NCBI GenBank assembly: GCA_022828595.1
Contig: JAKGHH010000005.1
Span: forward strand, 23,201,875 to 23,265,874
Length of the DNA: 64,000 nucleotides
DNA from: Nelumbo lutea
Taxonomy: Eukaryota; Streptophyta; Magnoliopsida; Proteales; Nelumbonaceae
Direction: 5' to 3'
The first letter of the stretch is position 1, and each line of letters opens with the position of its first letter. The translations under genes and the position numbers were made by a program. The notes below the pieces were generated by a model. The model saw only the letters and a program-made list of their open reading frames with translations. It did no database searches and had not been told where the DNA came from. Positions 22,968-33,339 of the stretch are shown here, in pieces.

Positions 22968-23525
22968 TCACATGCTTCTTTCATATACACTCTCATACTC
23001 GCTTTCTTCTTCACACAGACAGGGCTCAGATTGGTCTAACCAAGGGTCAAACAAGGCATCTAAAAGATCGTCCACTACATCTATCTTGAACTCATCTTCC
23101 CCTAGGTTTGGATACTTAATGGCACTAAATACATTTAGTTGGACTTTCTGCTCCCCAAATGAAATGTCCATTTCTCCCGATTTACAGTTGATGTTTACAT
23201 TGGTCGTTGCTAGAAACAAATGTCCTAAGATTATCGGGTTATGGTTTAGTTCCTCAATTGGGGTCATGTCTAGGATGACACAATCTACTGGGAAGTAACA
23301 ATTCTCTATCTTGGTAATGACATCATTAATAACACCTCGAGGAGTCTTGACTGACCGATTAGCAAGTTGCAGAATTACCGGGGTAGGTTTTATCTCACCA
23401 ATCCTAAACCTTTCATAAATAGTTGAGGAAAGAAAATTTACACTGGGCCAAAGATCCAATAGGGCCCGATCAAAAGTTATTTCAGAGATGACACAACTTA
23501 TTAAAGGAGCACCAGGGTCTTTCAT
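22968..23525 (-). pseudogene. Athila-like retropepsin domain (At-A)
   Basis: Uninterrupted 185-residue minus-strand frame of the gypsy/Athila aspartic protease. It keeps the family order: FDRALLDLWPSVNFL (active-site segment), IGEIKPTPVILQLANRSVKTP, VINDVITKIENCYFPVDCVILDM, PIILGHLFLATTNV and SGEMDISFG. The catalytic D-L-G-A is replaced by D-L-W-P, so the enzyme should be dead even though the frame is open. An acidic tail (CEEESEYESVYE) ends the frame, and no RT follows. It continues the gag fusion from 23595-24108 across a stop and frameshift near 23526-23600. Confidence 0.88.
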
Positions 23526-23594
23526 TTTCCGAAGGAGTTGGTTTAAGAGAACCGCACTAACATCTACCTAGAGCACCACTTTTTGTGGGGCCGA

Positions 23595-24735
23595 TCATGG
23601 TTCCCTTTTTTGAGTGCACAACTCTTTCAAAAACATGGCATAAGCCGAGACATGTTGGGTCGCATCGAGGAGAGGGATGTTAATATGCACTTGCTTGAAT
23701 AACTCCCTGATCTCCTCGTTGTGGGTCACTTTCTTCTTTCGCAATGACTTGACTATGAGTGCAGTTGGAAAGGAACTATAGGTTATTCTTCTAAATTTTC
23801 CTTTCATTTTTCTTCCCCCCCAACTTATGGTCTTCTTGCTCCTTTTCTTCTTCACTAACTTTATTTTTCTCATACGGGTCCTCTAAAATACTCCCACTCC
23901 TTAAGGTTGTAACAACTTTGGCATTTTCAAACTGAGGGCTCTTAGGAGGTGGTTGAATCTGTTGTGGAGGAAAACCCGGTGGCTGATTTCTAGGATTCGC
24001 AACCGGTTGACTCGGTAGTTGCCCTACTTCTCTCCTCTCATTGGCTTCAGCTAGCTGTCCTATTTGGCTCTCTAATATAGCAATAAACTGCTGCTGAGCT
24101 AGAATCAATTGCTAAAGCTGCATGAATTGGTCATCAATTGTACGGGTTTGAGGAGGTTGTGGGTAAGCCTGATAAGGTTGGACTGACTGGTTCCTAGGGT
24201 AAATCTACCAGAAATTAGCTTTGCACTTATGGCCTCTGAAATTGCTGGGCCATGGAGTTAGAGGGGTGGTACTGTTGGGACTATGTGTAGGTTTGACATG
24301 GCTGAGCTAGTTTAGTCTCAGGGTAATCATTGTACTCACTATGAGTCTAGGCTTCAGATCATTTAGATTGCACATCTAGGAGGGTGGTTTCTTGGGATTG
24401 GGACCTATAAGTGAAGTTGGGCTGATTTTCCCACCCAGGGTTACATGGGTGAAAGAATGGGTTAGCATTGGGTTGAAAAAATCCATTGGTTGCATTCACT
24501 TGTTTTGGAATGACTGGTTGACATGGGCCCGTCGTAGGGCATTGGCTAACATGATGGGCCGGGCTTGCATAGATGGAACATGTTGATTATGATGATAAGG
24601 TTGGGTATGGGCCAATTTGTTGATGAATAGCAAGGACTTGATCAAGTCTTTGGGTCATCCCATTAATCTTATCCGGTTGTTGAGACACATGGTTACAATC
24701 TATATGTGGCTCAAGTTGGAAGTAGTTTCTCATTC
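23595..24735 (-). pseudogene. Athila-like gag C-terminal region (At-A)
   Basis: Minus-strand gag remnant. Upstream (about 24735-24110) it is broken by stops, with traces such as the PWPSNFRGHKCKANFW stretch near 24250. An open block (24108-23791) holds a glutamine-rich coiled segment (AILESQIGQLAEANERREVG), a proline-rich linker and TTLRSGSILEDP, equivalent to the LRSGK motif of Athila. A frameshift leads to 23873-23595 with VHINIPLLDATQHVSAY and FLKELCTQKREP, the Athila signature before protease. Confidence 0.85.
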
Positions 24736-26551
24736 CACAAACTCCGGCCATTGAATTCATTTTATTTTATTTTGTGTTAACCCCCTTTTTCTCCCTTTTT
24801 TTTGAAAATTGAAATTTTAATTTTGAATTTTAATTTCAAATTTAGATTTCGAAATTTAAATTCTGCATTTTAAACTCAAATTTGAATTTTTAAATTTTTG
24901 ATTTTCTCTTTTTTTATTTGAAATTTGAAATTTAAATTCAAATTTAGATTTTGAAAATTAAATTCCTGAATTTTAAATTCAATTTTGATTTTTTATTTAT
25001 TTTTAAATGCAAGCAATTCAAACACAACCTATGGGCTGACCTAAGGTTTCCTAAACTAGTGGTTCAACCAATGTGAATCATTTTAGGTTCACATGGAATT
25101 ACACCACCTCCTTTGGTTAGCCAGGTAAGAGGTGGGAATGTGGGAGGCTCCACTTGCTCTTGCAATGACCTAATTAAGTAACCACAAAACCCGCTTAGGC
25201 TTAGCCGTTTAACCTCTTTCCTTAGACACCGACCGCCGGTTATGAAAAGTAATTACAAGCTTCCCTAAAATTCAGCACACTTTTAAATCAAATGTGAGGC
25301 TCCCTAAAAGATCTTGCTATCCAAATTTTAAATTAGGGTTTAGGGTGAACCACACGTGAAAAGATAGTGGTTTTTGGGCCAAGGAAGGGTTATGAAATCC
25401 CCACCTTATCTTATTTAAATTGGATTGCTCTTAAATGGATTAATGGAGAAACACAATAAACAAAATAAATGCAACTAATTGCAATGCATGAACAATTATT
25501 TCTAATATGCAATTCAGAAATTTAACATAAAATAATAAAACAAAACTAATTCAGTAAAAGGAACAATTAAAATAATAAAAAAAGAAAACCTAACACATTC
25601 ATAACTAACAAGATAATTTCAATAATTAAATAATCCTATATGATGCATGCTCTAAAACATATCAAACCCTAGATGTTGGAATGCAAATGCAAAATTTTTA
25701 AAATATTAATTTTTTTTATTATATTTTATTATATATATTTTTTGAAATTTGAAATTTGAAATTTAAATTTGAATTCAAATTCAAATTCAGATTCGAATTA
25801 AAATTTAAATTCTGAATTCAAATTAAAAAATTTGAATAATTTCCTATTAACAATTAATTATTCAATTAAATAACTAATTAAAGGGTAATTAAATAAAGGA
25901 TTAAACATAAATTAACAACCACAAACATAAATCCACAATTAATTACAGCAAACTTAAAATAAAAGGATTAATTATGCTAAAAAAAATTAACAACCACAAA
26001 CATAAATTCTACCAAGAAAAATCGCTACTCAAAGGATTAAACAAAAAATAAAAAAATAAGAATATTCGACAATAAAAGAAAATAAAATAAAATAAACGAA
26101 GTGAGTTTGTAATCTGAAAATAAAAAATAGAACTGAATAATCATAAACCGAAATTCACTCAATAAATTCAATGAAAAAAATAAATCTAAGAACAAAACGA
26201 AAAAGAAATAATACTAAAAAATAAATTGGATCTAGAAAAAAAGAAATAAAAATGAATAATTAACTAAGAATTCATAATTTACTATTTTACCAAAAAAAGC
26301 ATTCAAAAATAAAAATAAAAAAACAAGACTAAATTAGGACAACTATACATGAAATGCAATCCAATTTCTCTTCTATTCTCTTTTATTCGGCAATCCAGCA
26401 ACGCTCTAGTACGCCACCTTTTGCTATTATGTCCTGCAAAATCAAAGAGAAACAAGAATTAAAATGAGATTACAAATCAAGTAATTAAATGAAATTAAAA
26501 AAAAATAATGAAACAGATCCAAACAAAGCAAATAAAATTTTTTTCCGTTGC
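24736..26551 (-). other. At-A AT-rich leader
   Basis: Long 5' leader between PBS and gag. It is extremely AT-rich and without a gene. Two stretches (about 24805-24990 and 25740-25830) are built from short overlapping AAATTT/GAATTC-type words repeated direct and inverted. At-B has the same design at 57740-57850. Sense start near 26551 is broken from the PBS by the MITE insertion. Confidence 0.7.
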
Positions 26552-26559
26552 TTCCCCAA
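26552..26559. repeat. 8-bp TSD TTCCCCAA (left) of the MITE
   Basis: TTCCCCAA occurs at 26552-26559 and again at 27111-27118. An exact 8-bp duplication is characteristic of hAT transposition. Confidence 0.93.
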
Positions 26560-27110
26560 TAGACCTGTTCATGGGCCGGGTGGCCCGACGAGCCGGCCCA
26601 ACCCGGCCTGACACCCGAACGGGCTTGAACAGGTATATAGGCCCGTGGGCTTAACCTCGGGCCAAAAAGCCTGGCCTGCAATAAATTCGAGCCGGGCTCA
26701 GGATTTGCCAAAATAGCCCGGCTCGGCCCGACCTATAACTAAACCTAAAAACCCTAGTTGAATACCACCTCTTTTTTTCACCTACTTCCCTTCTTTTTCC
26801 AACCGAATTATTCTTCTCCACATCCTCTTTCCCTTCTTTATATTCTTTTTTTAATATAAATAAATTTTGAATTTATATATTTTTTTAATGTAAATAAATT
26901 CTGATTTATATTGATTATTGAATAGGGAAAATTTCTAAATTTTTTATTAGGTCGGGCTCAGGCTTTGGGCTTTTTATTAGGGCTGGGCTCGGGCCCAAGT
27001 TGTAGGCCCATTGGTCGGGTCGGGCTCGGGCTTGGGCCTAACATATTTCTGTTAATGGAGAGTAAAAGTCCGGCTCGAGCCCGGCCCAGCCCGGCCCATG
27101 AACAGGTCTA
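26560..27110. mobile_element. Non-autonomous hAT-type element (MITE), 551 bp
   Basis: Perfect terminal inverted repeats of 21 bases beginning TAGACCTGTTCATGGGCCGG, flanked by exact 8-bp TSDs. Both ends are GC-rich, with many GGGCCGGGCTCGGGC-type words within about 130 bases of each terminus, around an AT-rich core. The open frames in it carry no transposase signature. TIR style and TSD length indicate hAT. It sits in the At-A leader just beyond the PBS and separates the PBS from gag by 551 extra bases. Confidence 0.93.
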
Positions 27111-27111
27111 T

Positions 27112-27129
27112 TCCCCAACAACGGCGCCA
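27112..27129 (-). other. At-A primer-binding site (tRNA-Asp type)
   Basis: On the minus strand TGGCGCCGTTGTTGGGGA follows the LTR after a six-base spacer. This Athila-type site is intact except for one change from the usual GTTGCC core. The right TSD of the MITE (27111-27118) overlaps its downstream end. Confidence 0.85.
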
Positions 27130-27135
27130 AAAACT

Positions 27136-28540
27136 TGGTGTGTCCGGAAGCGTGTAATTAATCACTTCGAAACACCAATTTCAATATTTATAAATTTTTC
27201 GATTCTCAAAACAACTATGAAACGCAGTTAATGGTGAGAAAGGGGTTGTATCCACAGGGAAGCGAGGGAAAAATCGTTACATACTTAAATCTGGGCAAAA
27301 TAACATGATTGGAGATTGAAGAAACACAAAGTTTAATTAATTGAACTAGAATTCATTAAAATAAAATTCTAACAATGTTGAAAGTGAAACTTGCAAAAAG
27401 ATAAATGAATATTATAAATAAATATATAAAAAACTAAATAAAAAATCTGTAACTCGGTCAAAGGTAGCAATCTCCGGATCTATCCTTTGACCCTCAAACT
27501 CCTCAAGCTAGGCCTTCCATCTTACTTGGCCAAATTTTAGATCTGTAGAAAGGGTGACAAAAATTAAACTTGATAAAAGTAAATTGCAGAAATAAAAATA
27601 AGAACTGGAAATTAAAGAATGGAAAGTAAATCTGAAACCTGGATGATCTCCTCTTCCTCTACCCTTGAACTTCTCAAGAACAGCCTTCCATCTTACCTAG
27701 GGGCAGAATCGAACCCTTTCTCCAGGCCCCTGGGGTCCTTTTTATAGAGAAGGGTGCATAAAACTGGGATTAGAGAGAAAGAGGGGGGCAACATCTAGGT
27801 TTTTGCAGACATATAGGTGCCCTAGGGTTTAGAATGGAGGGTTAGGATTCTTCTAAGGAGATCCTAAGGCTAAAAAGAAAAGGAGAGGGTGCCCAATATT
27901 ATGTAGGGACGAAATTTGGGCGCCCAAAATTGGATGGTGGAGATTTATGCACCTAGGGCTGAAAGGTGGAGATTAAATGGAGTGGGTGGCGCTCTAGGGT
28001 GAATGGCTGAGATAGAGAGTGAAATAGAGGGCTGAGATCTAGTGGCTAAAGGCGAAATGGTGAGGATTAGAAGTTAGGTGGTGCCCTAGGGCTAGAATGC
28101 TCTCAAAAGAGGGTGCCCTAGAATGGAGGGTGGAGATTAGATGTTAGGAAGGGATGGAAGGTGAGGATTTACCAGTTAGGGGCGACTAAGGTTTGTTAGA
28201 GATGAAAAGAATGAGTGGAGAGATGCTCTAGGGTTTACTAAGGAGAAGGGAGTATGCTAATACAATAGAAGAGGCGTCATTCTAGGTTTACTAAACAGGA
28301 GGCGCCCTCTTTTGTTCAGTTTTTCACAAAAACACCCCCTCTCTCAGATGGAATCCACACCAACTTCCCATAAATGGTATTTCAGCTTTGAAAATTCCCC
28401 AGTTTTCCCCAAGATTTGCATAGAGACCCTCAAATGTCACAATATTGAATTTAACTGGGAAAATGGGACATTTTGACTATTCTAAGGCATAAAATAACCC
28501 TGAAATGATGCTCTTAAGGCATCAAAATACATAGTTATCA
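27136..28540 (-). repeat. At-A 5' LTR (uninterrupted)
   Basis: 1,405 bases. Sense start TGATAACTATG at 28540, end ...CACACCA at 27136. A TATA box (sense TATAAAAAGG, about 27745-27736) lies before a GGACCCC stretch. This intact LTR serves as the empty-site reference for the Co3 insertion. It separates Gy1 gag pieces at its right end. Confidence 0.9.
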
Positions 28541-28705
28541 ACCACCAGCCCCTCTCCCTTTCACCTGTAGTAAAAGTGAAGTTATCAAGGTCATGAATAA
28601 GCTGGTGGAAGATCATGTAATTAGTTTACCAGCAACACCACCACCACCCGGAGTTGACCCTGAGAAAGAAAGGCATGGGGGGAGGTGATGCAACTACCAT
28701 TAGTC
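28541..28705 (+). pseudogene. Gy1 gag, late segment
   Basis: Open stretch reading PFTCSKSEVIKVMNKLVEDH, then VISLPATPPPPGVDPEKERH and a CNYH trace. It resembles the segment before the zinc knuckle of plant gypsy gag proteins. It is the right-hand flank of At-A and the left-hand flank of Co4, which fits one gypsy element split by both. Assignment is moderate because only about 50 residues remain. Confidence 0.55.
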
Positions 28706-29696
28706 ACCGAAGTGTAAGAGACCATTTGGGGTTATTTTACCTTATGAGCTATATCTCAATTAAGTCCGTTGTCCTTGGGCCTTTATAGAACCATTTAATG
28801 TAAATGTTGGGCCCATTAAGAGCCCATACTGATGGACTCAGGGGTTCACTGTGCTTATTAGTGAATTCAACCAGGCTCTTTCACAGAAGTTGGACCGAAC
28901 CCATATGGGCTTATGAGAGGACATTGTTGGGATCCCATGCCATACAAAAAGAGCCAAATTGGCCAGGAACTAATTGGGGATGCTAGCCACTTACTTAATG
29001 GGCCTAAAGCCCATGATTAATTGGATTAATCAAGATGTCACACGACAGATTAAGCAATCATGTGACTTGGGCGAATATGGCTATGGATATGGGTTTGAAT
29101 CAGCAATTAGGATAAGAGCATAACTCTTGTCCACTTAAGGAGTGCAGATCCAAATAAAGATTTGGATTAAAGACTCCTCCTAATTGGATTAGGAGTCTCC
29201 TTCTACTCCAGACACATCATCTACTCTCAGTTCTCTCCTTCTACTCTTTCCGCCCAAACCCTAGTTCGTTCTCCACTTATCGACTAATCTTGATTAGTCT
29301 TGGTTTCTGATTTTTCAAAAAAAATCAGATTCAACTCGTGCTCACCTCCCTTACTCGATCCAAGTTGTTGGATTGCAGTTCTTGTAGAAGGACTGCGTTG
29401 TTGAACCAGCTTCAATTCAATCTGTGCCATCTTCACTGAAAGTTGGTTTTGGTACCCTCTTTGGGTGTGAACTACCACTTTGGGAACTATACATGTGGAT
29501 TCCATATCAGGTATTATTCTCCCTTTTTTATTGTTTCAGATCTAGTTCAGTTTCAGTGCAAGAACAATCCTTGAAAAATACAATTTTTCTAAAACTGAGA
29601 ATATGATTCTCAAAAGGGTGAAAAGAAATTTTTGAAAATTTTCCCTACCATCCTACATGGTTCAGCCATCCATATGATGGATTTCCCCTTCCTTCA
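28706..29696 (+). repeat. Co4 5' LTR (5'-truncated)
   Basis: Matches the 3' LTR from about 34128 onward. The end ...CCTTCCTTCA at 29696 is intact. The PBS position (29698-29709) reads TGATATTAGAGC, two changes from the consensus. Confidence 0.9.
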
Positions 29697-29709
29697 GTGA
29701 TATTAGAGC

Positions 29710-31509
29710 TTAAACCAAAATAAACTAGATTTGAAGCAGAACCCAAATCGGTAGAATTGTTCTACCTGATTTGCATAATTAGCAGTTTACTAAAAAATCG
29801 GTTCTTAGTTTTTGGGCGATTTGATCTGAAATTTTTTTATTATATTCTGATATAATTATGGAATTGTTCTATTATATTTTCTTTGGTTCTTGGCATGTCT
29901 GTGTAATGGAGATCGAATTCTTTATTGGCACCAAGATCTATTCACTCGGGAATTATTTATTTGAACTTTTAGTTTGTAAATAATTTTTTTTTCTTTTTAG
30001 AAAAATGTATTAGAATTTATTCTAATGTACTTAATAGAAAATTAGGGTTTTTCTTTTTTTTTTTTTACATTGGAAGACCTGCTGCAGCACGCGGAGAACA
30101 AGAAGGAGATTTTGCAGAAAAATCTGCAATCCACGATTAACAGTTTTTTGCAGGTTTGCAGTTCGCCTGGATCAGATTTGGACCATCACACTTGCAGCCC
30201 TAGATTATTTATTTTTTCTGTGATTGATTGTCAATATTCAGCTGTTAAAAATTTCAGGTTGAAATCTTGTGAATTGTTGCTTGTTTTGGACACCAAACCC
30301 TAGGCTGAATTGACCTGTTTGGTCCAAACTAGTTGAACCGAACCAATGGTTCAATGGGGTCTGATCTCAGCCCCATGGGTCACGTCTTAGGTGGCTCAAA
30401 TTCAGTTATGGGCCAACGGTTAGATGGCCCATCACCTGGAACAATTCGGTCCTCCCTTGAGAAACCTAATTTAAGAAGCAACATCAACCCATCTGCTATG
30501 TGGCTGAATTGCTTTTGCAATTTAGCCCATATACCTAGATGATATTATTAGATAGTTCATAGCCTTTAATGGGTTGATTGTGTGTTAACTTAAATTAATT
30601 ATGGTTTTACAAGCCTCTTGATTGATTGGATCAATTTGTGGTTGTGTGCGCTTGTGATGTGCTAAATGTGATTCGTACATGGGCCATAAGTGCTTGGCCC
30701 ATGTTTGATCATATGTGGCTCTCTATGAACACCATGGCTGAATGCACATCATTGTCATGGTGCCCTCAGATCATTGGATGATCTCCCCTTTCAATGGGCC
30801 CTTATCAGATTCCTCCCCAAGAGGAACCCCACAAAACCCTAGCCCATTTTCGGCCCATTTGAATATGACTATATGAAAGTCAATGGGAGCCAATTCGGTA
30901 TGACTTATATCAGACCTAGGGACTATTTGCTTGTTCCCTCCGGATTAATATAAGTGTAAGTGATAGGGATTATCATATGATGAATTCTCTAAAGGCCTTC
31001 CGTCATTAGCATGAAGGCAGACTGAATCGGTGGGTGGAGATGCACCATAAAATTTGGCTATCCATTTTATTGGTCCAGTCAGTTGGATTGATACATGAGA
31101 TGATAGGGGCGTCATAGATCGATGTGGGAATGCCTATCCTAAAATGAAAGACTCTTTCTTGGTACCTTGGGGTCCATGATATGATGAGTCAGCACTTACT
31201 AGACAGAAATGTTTAGCCTAAAATGTCAATGAACATTGTCTGATGGAGGCTAAAGGGAAAGCTCATTGGATGGGAGGATATGATCTTTCATAGAAAGTGG
31301 TGAAGCTTTACAACTAAAACAATTGGCTCCATGCACCTATTTGATTTCCCACATTTCTAGGGGCATGCACCATGTCTCTATCACTGAGATAGGAGGGAAA
31401 TCTCCGAGATGAATAAATGGAGAAGGAATATAGATAAAATACCATATTATGTACGATAACATGAATCAATTTTAGGTTGTGGACTAATATCTATTGCCTT
31501 TTATCAGAA
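29710..31509 (+). other. Co4 leader
   Basis: Non-coding leader homologous to those of Co3 and Co5, with the CATGGGCC...GGCCCATG inverted repeat at 30678-30703. Unlike Co3 it keeps the roughly 100 bases just before gag. No conserved open frame. Confidence 0.8.
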
Positions 31510-32406
31510 ATGGCACACAGACAATTCGCCAAACTGTTGGATGATAACAAACTTAAGGGACCCAACTATGCTAACTGGTACCATAACCTTAATCTGGTTC
31601 TGACGTCCAAAAAATTGGACAAGGTTGCCAAGAACCCTGCTCTGGAATGTTCGGGAGACAGGGCTTCTAAAGCACATAGGAGAGAATATCAAGAATGGGA
31701 GGAGAAAAATTCTCTTGCCTGGTGTTATGTCGTAGTATCTTTAGATAATGTTATCTAGAGGCAATTAGATAAGATCGAAGTCTACAAAGACATTCTAGAT
31801 AGTCTAAAGACTATGCATGAGGACCAGAATCATTTTGCTCATCAAAAGGTCCTGAAGATGTTGATGACCACCAGGATGACCAAGAGCCAACAGGTCCATG
31901 ACCACACCATGCAGATGATGGGGTATATTAACAAACTAGAGGCTCTTGGATCCCATCTAGATGATCACACCAAAACTGATGCCATCCTAAACTTTCTGCC
32001 TCCCTCCTTCAATCAGTTTTTCATGAACTATAACATGAACAAGCTAAAAGTTAGCCTTCAGGAACTCAACAATATGTTGCAGAGGGCCAAAGAACTAATA
32101 AAAAAGGATAAGCCAGTAGCCATGCTTGTGGAAGGTGGAAAATCTAGAAAGAGAAAGAGGAAGGGCAAGAAGAGGCCTCAGAAGAAAGCAAGCAATCCAA
32201 AAAAGCAGAAGAAAGACAAGTCATCTGATGAGTGTCACTTCTGCAAACAAACCAGACATGGGAACATGAACTATCCTCAGTATCTGGAATCCAAGAACAA
32301 AGAATGTAATTTTGAATCTCTTGTCATAGAGACCAATATGTTGGTCACTTCTTCATCTTGGTGTATTGACTCTGGGGCTTCTACTCATGCATGTAATACA
32401 TTGTAG
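31510..32406 (+). pseudogene. Co4 gag and start of protease
   Basis: Start ATG 31510 (MAHRQFAKLLDDNKLKGPNY), matching the Co5 and Co1 starts. An in-frame TAG at 31756 interrupts gag, and the same frame resumes (31813-32406). Capsid motifs FLPPSFNQFFMNYNMNKLK and a lysine-rich basic tract precede the knuckle CHFCKQTRHGNMNY, whose last Cys is Tyr. The protease motif IDSGASTHAC (Asp at 32368) is intact, and a TAG ends the frame at 32404. Confidence 0.9.
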
Positions 32407-33237
32407 GGTTCAGAGAAAGTAGAAGGTTGTTTGATGATTAGATGGTTCTTTACTTGGGAACTTCTGCAATAGTTGCAGCTACAGTTATAGGAACTGTAGA
32501 TTTAATTTTCAGAGAAGCAATTGTAACACTTAAAGATTGTCTTTACGTACCACAACTAAGAAGAAATTTGATTTCAGTTTCAAAATTATGCAATGATGGT
32601 TATTCTATTCTATTTAGTGATACGATTACTATTAAATTGAATAACAAATTCTTTACTCACAAAGAACTTGAGAATGGTCTCTATGTCCTCCATCCTTCTC
32701 TAGAAACAAACATAACCAAAACTACATTGGAAATTATCCCCAAGAAAAGAACACATGATATGGTTAGTCCCACATGCTTGTAGCATTACCAACTTGGCCA
32801 TATTAATGTAGATCGTATCACAAGATTGGTAATAAATGGTCCTTTGTATTTTCTAACTATATAAAATCTTCCAACTTGTGAACCTTGCCTTCAGGGTAAG
32901 ATAACAAAACGATAATTTGCAAGAAAACCTGAAAGATCTACAATCACACTTGATCAGATACATACTGATGTATGTGGTCCCATGAATGTTAGGACACATA
33001 ACCAGCACTTTTATTTTATAACTTTCACTGAAAATTACTCTTGGCATGGTTACGTGTACCTAATGAGACATAAGTTTGAACCTTTTGAAAAGTTCAAACA
33101 AGAAGTCAAGAAATAGTTGGGAAGACAAATCAAAGCCCTTCGATCAGATCAAGGAGGCAAATATCTCTCCGACGAATTCAGGGACTACCAAAAGGACAAT
33201 GGGATTGTATCACAATTATCTCCTCATGCTACACCGC
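32407..33237 (+). pseudogene. Co4 protease end, GAG-pre-integrase and partial integrase
   Basis: Frame 32442-32783 covers the rest of protease (LKDCLYVPQLRRNLISVSKL) and ends in a TAG replacing the Trp of the LWHY motif. Fragments of integrase (HTDVCGP, SDQGGKYLSDEF) follow with stops. At about 33237 the sequence passes without a gap into the RNase H terminus, removing all RT. Confidence 0.85.
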
Positions 33238-33339
33238 AAACCCATTGAATAAGCCACTAACACAAAAAGTGTTTGAGAAACACATGGACAGCATGGGACT
33301 CCAGCTTGTACCCAATTGGACCTAAGTGCAAGTGTGAGC
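33238..33339 (+). pseudogene. Co4 RNase H terminus after internal deletion
   Basis: The last 30 or so codons of the polyprotein (PLTQKVFEKHMDSMG-like, ending NWT-stop) are joined directly to integrase. Compared with Co3 (18040 to 20005) about 2 kb is missing. The join lies in a short CCGCAAACCC stretch. Confidence 0.85.

Noticed and set aside
26442..26711. Open frames across the GC-rich element ends as protein genes
   Set aside because: They lie inside or across the hAT MITE termini, are made of repeated GGCCCGG words and show no domain.
31405..31510. A leader intron before copia gag (a CAG just before ATGG in Co4, absent from Co3)
   Set aside because: No GT donor is found at the matching left edge, and the Co3 junction does not fit a clean splice. 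A simple deletion explains it.
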